A stretch of DNA of 64,000 nt from Gymnodinialimonas ceratoperidinii (GCF_019297855.1 NZ_CP079194.1:2839501-2903500), one strand, 5' to 3'. Numbered from the stretch's first letter, positions 44,630 through 53,225 are shown. The notes: a model not told the origin generated them from the letters alone. A program made the numbers and translations.

Positions 44630-45580
44630 ATGGCCAAAGCATTCGCGTCGCAAGGCGACATGACAGAAAAGAAAATCACCTTCGACGAGATCGGCGAGGG
44701 GCTCTATGCCTTCACCGCCGAGGGGGACCCCAACTCCGGCGTCATCATTGGCGACGACAGCGTGATGATCATTGAGGCCCAGGCCACGCCGCGCCTTGCC
44801 AACAAGGTGATCGACTGCGTGCGCTCGGTCACCGACAAGCCGATTTCGCACCTTGTACTGACTCATTACCACGCCGTCCGCGTGCTCGGCGCCTCGGCCT
44901 ATGACGCGCCGCAGATCATCATGTCGGACACGGCCCGTTCCATGGTCGTGGAACGCGGGCAGGAGGACTGGGACAGCGAGTTCCAGCGCTTCCCCCGCCT
45001 GTTCGAGGGCCACGAGAGCATCCCCGGCCTCACATGGCCCACCACCACGTTCTCCGACGCGATGACCGTCTATCTCGGCTCGCGCCGGGTCGACATCTCC
45101 CACGTCGGCCGGGCCCATACGGCAGGCGACGCGGTGATCCACGTGCCTGACGCCAACGTGCTCTTCACCGGTGACATCGTCGAGGATCACTCCGCCTGCT
45201 ATTGCGGCGACGGCCATTTCGCCGATTGGGGCAATACGCTCGACAACATCGCGGCCTTCCAGCCTGACGCCATTGCGCCGGGGCGCGGCGGCGCGCTGAT
45301 CGGTGACGAAGCGGTGGACCGCGCCATCGCCTCCACCCGCGATTTCGTCAATTCCACCTATGCCCCCGCCGCCCGGGTCGCCGCGAAGAACGGCACCCTC
45401 AAGGACGCCTGGGACGCGGTGCGCGCCGAATGCGATCCGAAGTTCGCAGACTACGCGATCTATGAGCATTGCCTGCCCTTCAACGTCGCCCGCGCCTATG
45501 ACGAGGCCCGCGGCATCGACCACCCGCGCATCTGGACCGACAAGCGCGACATCGAGATGTGGGAGCAGCTGCAAGGCTGA
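44630..45580 (+). CDS. Metallo-beta-lactamase-fold hydrolase with altered metal motif
   Basis: MBL-fold protein (316 aa). NSGVIIGDDSVMIIEAQATP and THYHAVRVLGASAY mark the first strand and the metal motif. Later metal-ligand positions are in GRAHTAGDAVIHVPDANVLF, TGDIVEDHSACY and APGRGG. The canonical HxHxDH is changed to H-Y-H-A-V-R, so the second zinc site ligands Asp and His are absent; one metal may still bind. The alternative start at 44660 (MTEKKITFDE) is possible. It lies between fahA and a flavin monooxygenase and probably acts on an aromatic or thioester intermediate; substrate is unknown. Confidence 0.83.
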   Translation: MAKAFASQGDMTEKKITFDEIGEGLYAFTAEGDPNSGVIIGDDSVMIIEAQATPRLANKVIDCVRSVTDKPISHLVLTHYHAVRVLGASAYDAPQIIMSDTARSMVVERGQEDWDSEFQRFPRLFEGHESIPGLTWPTTTFSDAMTVYLGSRRVDISHVGRAHTAGDAVIHVPDANVLFTGDIVEDHSACYCGDGHFADWGNTLDNIAAFQPDAIAPGRGGALIGDEAVDRAIASTRDFVNSTYAPAARVAAKNGTLKDAWDAVRAECDPKFADYAIYEHCLPFNVARAYDEARGIDHPRIWTDKRDIEMWEQLQG

Positions 45581-45656
45581 GCCCGCGCGGCGGGCTGCCA
45601 TTCGAGCCGCCCGCCCGCATCCCGGCCCCTCACGGGGCAGAACGACGGAGATACAA

Positions 45657-47267
45657 ATGGTCGGCGCCACCTACGCCCTCGCCCACGAACTCTACCCCTA
45701 CGCGCGTGTTCCCGATCAGGATGCGCCGGCCCTGCGACATCATCCGGTGATCATCATCGGCGGCGGTCCCATTGGCGTGGCGACCGGCCTCGACCTCGCG
45801 CAGAAGGGCACGCCAGCGCTGATCCTCGATGATCACGACGGCGTGGGCCAAGGCTCACGCGCGATCTGCTTCGCCAAACGCACGCTGGAGATTGCCGACC
45901 GCCTGGGCGCGGGCGCGCCGATGCGCGAGAAGGGCGTGGTCTGGAATACAGGCCGCGTCTTCCATGGCGACGGTGAGGTTTTCAACTTCAATCTTCTACC
46001 AGAAGACGGCCATCGCAACCCCGCCTTCATCAACCTGCAGCAGCCTTACTTCGAGAAGTTTCTCGTCGATGCCCTCCGCCGCGCCGAGGCCGAGGGCCGC
46101 CCGATCGAGATCCGCGGCCGCAATGTCGTTACCGGCATCACCCAGGACGCGGACAAGGTCACGCTGAGCATCGAAACCCCCGACGGCCCCTACCAAGCCA
46201 CCGCCGATTACGTCATCGCCTGCGACGGCGCGCGCTCGCCCACCCGCGAGGCGATGGGTCTCACCTTCGACGGCCGCGTGTTCGAGGACAACTTCCTGAT
46301 CGCCGACGTGAAGATGACCGCCCCGTTCCCCACTGAGCGCTGGTTCTGGTTCGAGCCGCCCCTCTCCGCCGCGCCGCAGTCCGCGCTGCTGCACAAGCAG
46401 CCCGACGACGTCTGGCGCATCGACTTCCAGCTTGGGTGGGACATCGACCGCAAAGCAGAGCTCGCCGAGGATCGCATCCGCCAGCGCATCGACGAATTCC
46501 TGCCCGAGGGCACCGAGTACGAGCTGGTCTGGACCTCGATCTACACCTTCCAGTGCCGCCGGATGGAGCGCTTCCGCCACCAGCGGGTGATCTTCGCGGG
46601 CGATAGCGCGCATCAGGTCTCGCCCTTCGGCGCGCGGGGGGCCAACTCGGGCATACAGGACGCCGACAACCTCGCCTGGAAACTTGACCTCGTGCTCAAG
46701 GGCCACGCCCCCGACAGCCTGCTCGACAGCTACCACGAGGAACGTGCCCACGGCGCCGATGAGAACATCCTCAATTCCACCCGCGCCACTGACTTCCTGA
46801 CGCCCAAGTCCGAGATCTCGAAAATCTTCCGCAATGCCGTCCTCACGCTCGCCAAGGATCATCCCTTCGCGCGGCCAATGGTCAACTCCGGCAGGCTTTC
46901 GGTGCCCTGCAGCTACGCGGGCCTCTCGCTGACCGGGGAGGACGCCCTGCCCGGCGGGCCCGCGCGCACCGCCCCCGGCGCGCCCTGCTGCGATGCGCCG
47001 CTGGAGGCGGGCTTCCTGCTCGATCACTTGCCGGGGCAGTTCACCCTACTGGCGCTCGGCTGCGCCGCGCCGGAGGTGTCGCACCCGCTGCAGGTGAAGC
47101 TGCTGACCATTGCGGATCCCACCCCGGCGCTGCGGGAGCGTTACCTCGGCGATGCGCCGTCCGCGCTCTACCTAATCCGGCCCGACCAGCATGTCGTGGC
47201 CCGATGGAACAACGCCTCGCCCGACCAGATCATCCACGCAATCAACGCCGCGACAGGCCAGCCATGA
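45657..47267 (+). CDS. FAD-dependent aromatic-ring monooxygenase (MhpA/TfdB/PheA-like)
   Basis: Class A flavoprotein hydroxylase (536 aa). The FAD motif VIIIGGGPIGVATGLDLAQKG (about residue 30), DYVIACDGARSPTREAMG (DG motif) and VIFAGDSAHQVSPFGARGAN (GD motif) are all present. The C-terminal thioredoxin-like domain ends SALYLIRPDQHVVARWN. The start at 45657 follows CGGAG. It lies beside hmgA/maiA/fahA and could ortho-hydroxylate a hydroxyphenylacetate to homogentisate, but that substrate is inferred. It overlaps the DUF2783 gene by 4 bp. Confidence 0.87.
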   Translation: MVGATYALAHELYPYARVPDQDAPALRHHPVIIIGGGPIGVATGLDLAQKGTPALILDDHDGVGQGSRAICFAKRTLEIADRLGAGAPMREKGVVWNTGRVFHGDGEVFNFNLLPEDGHRNPAFINLQQPYFEKFLVDALRRAEAEGRPIEIRGRNVVTGITQDADKVTLSIETPDGPYQATADYVIACDGARSPTREAMGLTFDGRVFEDNFLIADVKMTAPFPTERWFWFEPPLSAAPQSALLHKQPDDVWRIDFQLGWDIDRKAELAEDRIRQRIDEFLPEGTEYELVWTSIYTFQCRRMERFRHQRVIFAGDSAHQVSPFGARGANSGIQDADNLAWKLDLVLKGHAPDSLLDSYHEERAHGADENILNSTRATDFLTPKSEISKIFRNAVLTLAKDHPFARPMVNSGRLSVPCSYAGLSLTGEDALPGGPARTAPGAPCCDAPLEAGFLLDHLPGQFTLLALGCAAPEVSHPLQVKLLTIADPTPALRERYLGDAPSALYLIRPDQHVVARWNNASPDQIIHAINAATGQP

Positions 47268-47458
47268 CCCTGAACACCGACCTGAACATCCCCGACCCCG
47301 ACGGCTTCTACGACGAGCTTCTCCGCGCTCACGAGGGGCTCGACAAGGCGCAGTCCGACGCGCTGAACGCGCGGCTGATCCTGATCCTTGCCAATCACAT
47401 CGGAGACCGGGAGACCCTCCGAGACGCCTTGGCAGCGGCGAGGGGCGAGGACGGCTAA
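47264..47458 (+). CDS. DUF2783 family protein
   Basis: Small protein of 64 aa, MTLNTDLNIPDPDGFYDELL and then ANHIGDRETLRDALAAARGE. The pattern fits DUF2783, which I know mainly as a small partner encoded just after FAD-dependent hydroxylases. The ATG overlaps the monooxygenase stop. No membrane segment or Cys motif. It may be an accessory of the hydroxylase. Confidence 0.78.
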   Translation: MTLNTDLNIPDPDGFYDELLRAHEGLDKAQSDALNARLILILANHIGDRETLRDALAAARGEDG

Positions 47459-47530
47459 GGCCCCTCCTGCGAGAGTGTCCTGCTTTGATCCGGGCGCGCT
47501 CGCGCGCAACCGCGACCTTCAGGCCATTGT

Positions 47531-47722
47531 TTAGTCTTCTGGTTTCGGCCAAGTCAGGATCAGGTTGTAGACCAAAATCCCGCCGATCGCGGCCGAGAGG
47601 TAGGCCCAGACGTCATTGCCATTCGACGTCTCGAAGAAGGCCCACGCAAAAGGGATGAGGATGAGCACCCACCGCCGCCACGCCGGTTGGAAGAAGGGGT
47701 TTTCGGGGTCGATCAATTTCAT
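47531..47722 (-). CDS. Small two-helix membrane protein, DUF3329-like
   Basis: Protein of 63 aa. MKLIDPENPFFQPAWRRW is followed by two hydrophobic segments (VLILIPFAWAFFETSNG and VWAYLSAAIGGILVYNLIL) and a short tail. The DPENPFF-x-P-W-R start is one I recognise from small Rhodobacteraceae membrane proteins (DUF3329-like). The start at 47722 has GGAGACG upstream. It lies 46 bp after the FMN oxidase gene on the same strand. Function unknown. Confidence 0.75.
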   Translation of the reverse strand: MKLIDPENPFFQPAWRRWVLILIPFAWAFFETSNGNDVWAYLSAAIGGILVYNLILTWPKPED

Positions 47723-47768
47723 GACGTCTCCTAGCGCGCCGAGGCAGCGTGCCGCAAGACGACGCCTC

Positions 47769-48887
47769 TCACACGTTGGCCCCTCTGGCGATCGCGCCTT
47801 GGCCCAGATCGAGAGATGTCGCGCCGATCTGGGCAAGGGTGATGCTGGTCTCGTCCTTCAGCACCTGCCAAAGCGCCTGCAAGCCCTCCTCGCCGCCAGC
47901 TGCGATGGCGAATTGCAGGACACGGCCCAGGAACGTGAAATTCGCGCCCATGGCGTAGGCCTTCACCACGTCCTCGCCGCCACGCAGACCACTGTCGAAG
48001 AACAGCGGGAAGTCCGGGCCGACCGCCTCACGGATCGTGGGCAACGCGCGGATCGGAACCGGCGCGCTCTCCAACTGTCGCGCGCCATGGCTGGAGACCT
48101 GGATCGCATCGACTCCCGCCGCCTTCAGCGCGCCCGCGTCCTCGGCGTCGAGCACGCCTTTGACGACCAGCTTGCCGGGCCAGAGATCCCGCAGCTTGGC
48201 GAGGGTCGAGAAATCCGCCCGCGCGCGAGAGGCTTTTCGGTCGAAGTCGAAACCCTCCATCTGGAAGTTCGCCATATCGGGTTTTCCGGCGAGCAGCGAG
48301 GCAATGGACCAGCGCGGATGCAAGGCGAAATCGAGAAACTGCCGCGGCCCGATGCGGAACGGCATGGTGAACCCGCGGCGCAGCTCGCGCGGGCGGCGAC
48401 CCACTTCGGGCACGTCGACCGTCAGCACAAGGGTCTGATATCCTGCGGCTTTCGCCCGCTCAACCAGCTTGAAGGTGCCCGAGCCATCGCCGGTGAAATA
48501 GAGCTGGAACCACGCGTTGCCCTGAGCCTCTTCGATCAGCGGCTCCATCGCGGTGGAGGCGACGGTCGAAACCCCGAGCGGCACGCCCTCGCGCGCGGCG
48601 AGCCGGGCCAGCATCATGTCGGCGCCGGGGCCGGAGAGGTTGCACATGCCCATCGGGCTGATCCCGAACGGCGCGGCGGTGCGCTGCCCGAAGAGGTCCA
48701 CGCCGAGGTCGCGGCTGCTCACATCGCGCAACACCCGGGGACGCAGTTCCAGCGCGTCGAAGGCCGCACGGGCGCGCGCGGCACCGGCCTCTCCCCCGGC
48801 GGCGCCATCGATGTAATCGAAGACCATCCACGGCAGGCGTTTGCGGGCAAGGCGTCGGGCGTCCTGACTGGAGTGGATCTGGGGCAT
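47769..48887 (-). CDS. FMN-dependent alpha-hydroxy-acid oxidase/dehydrogenase (candidate sulfolactate dehydrogenase)
   Basis: LldD/glycolate-oxidase-family TIM barrel (372 aa). RLPWMVFDYIDGAAGGE begins the fold; AAPFGISPMGMCNL is the FMN loop. WFQLYFTGDG, TLVLTVDVPEVGRRPRELRRG and LVVKGVLDAEDA (Lys) follow, then VSSHGARQLESAPVPI, with the catalytic His in a HGxRQ variant, and LFFDSGLRGGEDVVKAYAMGA. The start at 48887 gives the family N-terminus. It lies 98 bp after comE in the hps/com operon direction. In that setting it could oxidise 3-sulfolactate to sulfopyruvate, the step joining HpsN to ComDE; this is inference. Confidence 0.85.
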   Translation of the reverse strand: MPQIHSSQDARRLARKRLPWMVFDYIDGAAGGEAGAARARAAFDALELRPRVLRDVSSRDLGVDLFGQRTAAPFGISPMGMCNLSGPGADMMLARLAAREGVPLGVSTVASTAMEPLIEEAQGNAWFQLYFTGDGSGTFKLVERAKAAGYQTLVLTVDVPEVGRRPRELRRGFTMPFRIGPRQFLDFALHPRWSIASLLAGKPDMANFQMEGFDFDRKASRARADFSTLAKLRDLWPGKLVVKGVLDAEDAGALKAAGVDAIQVSSHGARQLESAPVPIRALPTIREAVGPDFPLFFDSGLRGGEDVVKAYAMGANFTFLGRVLQFAIAAGGEEGLQALWQVLKDETSITLAQIGATSLDLGQGAIARGANV

Positions 48888-48985
48888 TCTCGCGCGCCGT
48901 GATTGAGGAGGGTTCCCGGCGGCACCGGGTAGGCGCCGCAGGGAGTGGGCAGCAGGCGGACACATACGGCCCGCCCGCGCCGCGA

Positions 48986-49540
48986 TCAGCTTGCCACGGC
49001 CGTCATGAAGCGGTCGCGGATCACCACCGGATCCTTGGTGATGACCGGCAGCTTGATGTTGCCGCTGTCGCATTTCGACACGATGATCGTCATCTGCTTG
49101 GAATCGATCGCCGCCTGAAGGGCCGCGCCGGTGTCCTTGTCCTCGCAGACCACGACGTTCTCGCAGCCGCAGGCCTCGGCCACTTTCTCCAGCTTCGTCT
49201 TCTTGCCCGCATAGGTCGGCTGGTCCCCGGTCGAACCGTAGGAGCCGTTGTCGATGATCAGCAGGATGTAATTGTCGGCGACGTTGTTGGCGATCGTCGG
49301 CAAGGTGCCGAGGTTGGTCAGGACCGAGCCATCACCATCGATGGAGATGACGGTCTTGTCCTGTGCCAACGCCAGACCGAGGCCGATGGAAGACGACAGC
49401 CCCATGGTGCCGAGCATGTAGAAGTTGCGCTCGTTGTCGTCGATCATGTGCAGCTCCTGCGAGGGCAGGCCGATGTTGCAGACGACAAGGTGCGGGTTCA
49501 GGATGGGCGCGATCTCGCGCAGGATTTCGGAACGGATCAT
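48986..49540 (-). CDS. comE: Sulfopyruvate/phosphonopyruvate decarboxylase, beta (TPP-binding) subunit
   Basis: TPP-dependent subunit (184 aa) of a split decarboxylase. MIRSEILREIAPILN starts the family; LVVCNIGLPSQELH, MLGTMGLSSSIGLGLAL and the TPP/Mg motif SIDGDGSVLTNLGTLPTIAN are present. With ComD it would turn sulfopyruvate into sulfoacetaldehyde and CO2. The start overlaps the comD stop by 4 bp. The hpsN context favours a sulfonate over a phosphonate substrate. Confidence 0.87.
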   Translation of the reverse strand: MIRSEILREIAPILNPHLVVCNIGLPSQELHMIDDNERNFYMLGTMGLSSSIGLGLALAQDKTVISIDGDGSVLTNLGTLPTIANNVADNYILLIIDNGSYGSTGDQPTYAGKKTKLEKVAEACGCENVVVCEDKDTGAALQAAIDSKQMTIIVSKCDSGNIKLPVITKDPVVIRDRFMTAVAS

Positions 49541-50052
49541 TGGTCGCCGTAGCCTCCCCAGAAGGACGCATCGGTAAGGATGGCCACAGGTTTGTTGCAC
49601 ATGAAGGTGTATTTCAGGATCGCGTCCAGCTCGTCCGCGTCACTCTCCTTGTGGAAGTGATAGGTCGGGATGTTCAGCTGGTTCAGGAGCGCCTTGGTAT
49701 GGACCGCCATCTCGACCTGGCAGGCCACCGGCTCGCGCAGTTCGCCCCGGTAGGAGATCAGCATCGGCAGAGGCATCCGGTAGTACTGCGTCAGCGTGGC
49801 CAGCGTGTTGATCGTCACGCCGATCGCGGTGTTCTGCATGATGATCGCCGGGCGCTTGCCGCCCATGAACGCACCGGCGCAGAGACCCATGCCCTCGTCT
49901 TCCTTGTTGGCAGGGATGTGAAAGATCTCGGGCCGGGTCTCGACCTCGTCGATCACGCCGGCCAGCTGCTTGCAGGGAACGGTGGTGATGAAGGACACGT
50001 CGTTGGCGACGAAATCGTCAACGATCTTCTTTGAAATACTCACGGGCGTCAC
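49537..50052 (-). CDS. comD: Sulfopyruvate/phosphonopyruvate decarboxylase, alpha (PYR-domain) subunit
   Basis: Pyrimidine-binding subunit (171 aa) of the decarboxylase. FVANDVSFITTVPCKQLAGV, IPANKEDEGMGLCAGAFMGG (with the activating Glu) and IIMQNTAIGVTINTLATLTQ are typical. The start is a GTG at 50052 that overlaps the upstream dehydrogenase stop (GTGA); a second GTG at 50043 is possible. It is fourth in the hpsN operon. Both halves being present and coupled implies an obligate heteromer. Confidence 0.87.
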   Translation of the reverse strand: MTPVSISKKIVDDFVANDVSFITTVPCKQLAGVIDEVETRPEIFHIPANKEDEGMGLCAGAFMGGKRPAIIMQNTAIGVTINTLATLTQYYRMPLPMLISYRGELREPVACQVEMAVHTKALLNQLNIPTYHFHKESDADELDAILKYTFMCNKPVAILTDASFWGGYGDQ

Positions 50053-51062
50053 AAGCTCCTGTTGCTTGGGGTGGATTGATCATGGGGCCGCAGCACGATC
50101 TTGGGTGCGGCGACGCGGCCGGCGCGGATGTCGGCGAAGGCGTCAGCGCCTTCGGCCAGCGGGCGGGGCTGCGTCCAATCGAGAGGGCCGAGACGACCAT
50201 CGAAAATCGCCGCTGCCGTGTCCCGGAAGTCCTGCGCCGTATAGGTGTAAGTGCCTGTAAAGGTTATCTCTTGCAAGGTCATTCGACGAATGTCGAGGCC
50301 GCCCTCGCCCTCCCCCAGACCGATGTGGGCAATCACCCCGCCGGGGCGCGCATGGGCCGAGGCGGTGGCCCGGGTTGCGGCGTAGCCCACGCCGTCGATC
50401 ACCACGTCGAACATCGCGTCGGCGGGGAGGTCGTCGGGGGCTACGGCGACCTGTCGGCAAAGACCGTTCAGCACCTCGCGGCGAAGCGCGTTGGGCTCGA
50501 GGATCGTGACCTCGGTGATGCCTTGCGCCGCCAGCGACAGCGCCGCGCCGAGGCCGATGGCCCCGCCGCCGATCACCAGCGCTCGGTTCGCGTCCGGCAC
50601 TGTCGCGCGGGCCAGCCGCACGGCGTGCCAGCCACAAGCGATAGGCTCGGCCAGACAGGCAGCGTCGAGGGAAACATGATCCGGCACGGTGACAAGGTTT
50701 TCGTCCCGCATCGCCACCAGCTCGGCAAAGGCCCCTTCGGTGGGCGGCATGGAGATGATCTGCCGCGTCGGGCAGAGGTTGTCGCGCCCCGAGAGGCAGG
50801 CCGGACAGGTGCCGCAGGTGACCAGCGGATTGAGCGTCACCCGTTCGCCCGCGCGGGGGCCGCCGACGATCTCTCCGGCGGCCTCGTGACCGAGGATCAG
50901 TGGCGCGGGGCGGCGGTCGTCATGGCCAAGGTAGGCATGCATGTCCGAGCCGCAGATGCCAACGGAAAAGACGCGGACAAGTTGTTGACCGGGACCGGCA
51001 ACCGCGTCCTCGACCTCGCGATACGCGAGCGTTTCAGGGCCATCATACACAAGCGCCTTCAT
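50049..51062 (-). CDS. Zinc-dependent alcohol dehydrogenase of the hps cluster
   Basis: Medium-chain dehydrogenase (337 aa). The catalytic zinc site is in VGICGSDMHAYLGH and LILGHEAAGEIVG (Cys, His/Glu). The structural zinc Cys set is CGTCPACLSGRDNLC. The nucleotide-binding motif is ALVIGGGAIGLGAALSLAAQG. It overlaps the SDR gene by 4 bp. In known dihydroxypropanesulfonate (DHPS) clusters two extra dehydrogenases (HpsO, HpsP) interconvert DHPS enantiomers via a 2-keto intermediate; this protein and the SDR are the likely pair, but I do not assign which is which. Confidence 0.85.
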   Translation of the reverse strand: MKALVYDGPETLAYREVEDAVAGPGQQLVRVFSVGICGSDMHAYLGHDDRRPAPLILGHEAAGEIVGGPRAGERVTLNPLVTCGTCPACLSGRDNLCPTRQIISMPPTEGAFAELVAMRDENLVTVPDHVSLDAACLAEPIACGWHAVRLARATVPDANRALVIGGGAIGLGAALSLAAQGITEVTILEPNALRREVLNGLCRQVAVAPDDLPADAMFDVVIDGVGYAATRATASAHARPGGVIAHIGLGEGEGGLDIRRMTLQEITFTGTYTYTAQDFRDTAAAIFDGRLGPLDWTQPRPLAEGADAFADIRAGRVAAPKIVLRPHDQSTPSNRSL

Positions 51063-51820
51063 TTCGCGGTGTACCCCCCGTCGACCATCAGGACCTGCCC
51101 GGTGACGTAGGCCGAGGCCTCGGAGCAGAGGAACAGAAGCGGGCCGTCGATATCCTCCAGCGCGCCGTTGCGGCCCACGCAGGTCTGCGCGGCATTGCGC
51201 GCGGCGCGCTCGGGATCGGCGAAGACCGGCCCGGTGAGTTCGGTCGGGAAGAAGCCCGGCCCGATGGCATTGGCGTTGATGCCGTCGCACGACCACGCCT
51301 CGGCCATGGCACGGGTAAGCTGCGCAACGCCGGCCTTGGTGGCGCCGTAGGCCACGCCGCCCGGAAAGGCGCGCGTGGTCTGGAGCGAGGCGAAGTTGAC
51401 CACCCTGCCCCATCCCTTCGCCCTCATCGCCGGAACCAGCGCCTGCGTCAGGAAGAACGGCGCGGCGAGGTTGAGGTTCATGGTGATGTCCCACCCCTCG
51501 GGCGTCACCTCGTCGGCGGTTTCGCGGGTGTTAATGCCGGCGGCATGCACAATGATGTCCGGCGGACCGAAAGGTGCAGAGATCCGCTGCGCGATCTGGT
51601 CAAGCGCCGCGCGGTCCGAGAGGTCGGCGGCGACGGCAGCGGCGGGGGGGCCGATGCGCTCGACCCAGTCGTTCAGCGCTTCGGCGCGCCGCGCCACGCC
51701 CACCACCCGCGCGCCCGCATCGGCCAGCACGTCGGCCGTGCGTTGCCCCAGACCGGAGGAGGCCCCGGTGACACATGCCACCCGGCCCCGCAGGTCGAAA
51801 AGGGCGCCCGCATCACGCAT
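51059..51820 (-). CDS. SDR-family dehydrogenase of the hps cluster
   Basis: Short-chain dehydrogenase (253 aa). VTGASSGLGQRTADVLADAG is the cofactor loop with VVGVARRAE suggesting NADP or NAD with a basic residue. IIVHAAGINTRE replaces the NAG strand; VVNFASLQTTRAFPGG and VAYGATKAGVAQL give Ser and Tyr-Lys. The C-terminus YVTGQVLMVDGGYTAK is standard. The start at 51820 overlaps the end of hpsN by 8 bp; longer frames lie inside hpsN. With the zinc dehydrogenase it probably makes the DHPS enantiomer HpsN uses. Confidence 0.86.
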   Translation of the reverse strand: MRDAGALFDLRGRVACVTGASSGLGQRTADVLADAGARVVGVARRAEALNDWVERIGPPAAAVAADLSDRAALDQIAQRISAPFGPPDIIVHAAGINTRETADEVTPEGWDITMNLNLAAPFFLTQALVPAMRAKGWGRVVNFASLQTTRAFPGGVAYGATKAGVAQLTRAMAEAWSCDGINANAIGPGFFPTELTGPVFADPERAARNAAQTCVGRNGALEDIDGPLLFLCSEASAYVTGQVLMVDGGYTAK

Positions 51821-53120
51821 TGGCTGAGAGGTCGAAGTTTTCGTCGGGGAAGTATTTTGCCAGCCGCACATCGGCGGAACGGGCGTGGCCTTCCATCCCT
51901 TCAAGACGCGAGATCCGGGCCGTGGCAATTGCCACATCGCGCGAGCCTTCACGCGTCGCCTGCTGCCATGTGACGATTTTCATGTATTTGTGCACCGACA
52001 GGCCGCCGGTGTAGCTCGCCGCGCCCGAGGTGGGCAGCACGTGGTTGGTGCCTGATGCCTTGTCGCCGTAGGAAACGGTCGTCTCCTCGCCCAGGAAGAG
52101 CGAGCCGTAGCAGGAGAGACGCTCCTTCCACCATGGCAGATCCTCGGCCTGAACGGTCAGGTGCTCGGGCGCATATTCGTCGGAACAGGCGGCCATGTCC
52201 TCGCGGTCGGCGCAGACGATGACCTCGGCGTAGTCGCGCCACGCGGCGCGGGCGTTGTCGCGGTTCACCTCCGGGAGGTCGTCGATCAGCGCGGGGATGC
52301 GGTCCATGACATCTTCAGCCAGCGCGCGGCTGTCGGTGACGAGCCAGACGGGCGAGTTGTAACCATGCTCGGCCTGACTCACCAGATCGGTGGCGACCAC
52401 GTGAGGGTCGGCGGTCGCATCGGCGAGGATCAGGCTGTCGGTCGGGCCCGCGATCATGTCGATGCCGACGCGGCCGAACAGATGGCGCTTGGCTTCGGCC
52501 ACGAACTGGTTGCCGGGGCCGACGAGGATATTGGCCTTGGGCAGGCCGAAAAGGCCGAAGGTCATCGCCGCGATGCCCTGCACGCCGCCCATCGCCATGA
52601 TCGTGTCGGCGCCGCAGATGTGGGCCGCGTAGACGATGGCAGGCGCCACGCCCACGCCGGGACGCGGCGGCGAGGTGGCGATGATGTGATTGCAACCGGC
52701 GACCTTGGCGGTGGTCACCGTCATGATGGCGCTGGCGATGTGGCTGTAGCGCCCACCCGGCACGTAGCAGCCCGCCGCATCGACCGGGATCGCCTTCTGC
52801 CCGGCGATGAGGCCCGGAACGACCTCCACCTCCACGTCGGAGACGGTGGCCTTCTGCGCCTCGGCGAAGCGGCGCACGTTGGCGTGGGCGAACTGGATGT
52901 CGGCCTTCAGCTTCTCGGGCACCAGGGCGGCGGCGGCCTCGATCTCTTCGGGCGTGAGGATGATGTTGCCCTCGTAATTGTCGAACTTCGCCGCGTATTC
53001 GCGGGCCTTGTCGTCGCCGCCGGCCTCGATGTCCGCCAGGATCGTGCGCACGGTCTCCTGTACGTCGGAGGCGTCGGAAGCCGAGGTCAGCGGCGCTTTC
53101 TTGAGATACTCTCTTGTCAT
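51813..53120 (-). CDS. hpsN: Sulfopropanediol (DHPS) 3-dehydrogenase HpsN
   Basis: Histidinol-dehydrogenase-fold enzyme (435 aa) oxidising 2,3-dihydroxypropane-1-sulfonate to 3-sulfolactate with two NAD+. AIPVDAAGCYVPGGRYSHIA, LVGPGNQFVAEAKRHLFG, VSQAEHGYNSP (zinc Gln/His) and GTNHVLPTSGAASYTGGL with SVHKYMKIVTWQ are as I know them from Roseobacter HpsN. It is not HisD, whose sequence and context differ. First gene of the operon, 169 bp from the divergent LacI gene with two operators between. A GGTAGG-poor leader gives no unusual start choice. Confidence 0.9.
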   Translation of the reverse strand: MTREYLKKAPLTSASDASDVQETVRTILADIEAGGDDKAREYAAKFDNYEGNIILTPEEIEAAAALVPEKLKADIQFAHANVRRFAEAQKATVSDVEVEVVPGLIAGQKAIPVDAAGCYVPGGRYSHIASAIMTVTTAKVAGCNHIIATSPPRPGVGVAPAIVYAAHICGADTIMAMGGVQGIAAMTFGLFGLPKANILVGPGNQFVAEAKRHLFGRVGIDMIAGPTDSLILADATADPHVVATDLVSQAEHGYNSPVWLVTDSRALAEDVMDRIPALIDDLPEVNRDNARAAWRDYAEVIVCADREDMAACSDEYAPEHLTVQAEDLPWWKERLSCYGSLFLGEETTVSYGDKASGTNHVLPTSGAASYTGGLSVHKYMKIVTWQQATREGSRDVAIATARISRLEGMEGHARSADVRLAKYFPDENFDLSANA

Positions 53121-53211
53121 CTGGCGAAGTCCTATCGGTGGCTCAAATCACGGTGGGAAGGCCTTGGCGCGTGACACTCTCGACGCGACGTGGCGATTCC
53201 GTCAGTAGCGT

Positions 53212-53225
53212 TGTAAGCCTTTACA
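53212..53225. promoter_or_regulatory. LacI-type operator 1 between hpsN and the LacI gene
   Basis: TGTAAGCCTTTACA is an imperfect palindrome (TGTAA...TTACA). It is repeated 23 bp further right, putting the two sites about two helical turns apart. It lies 91 bp from the hpsN start. Confidence 0.75.

Noticed and set aside
51813..53120. Annotation of this gene as histidinol dehydrogenase (hisD)
   Set aside because: The fold is shared, but wording of the motifs and the adjacent comD/comE and dehydrogenases fit HpsN, and no histidine gene is near.
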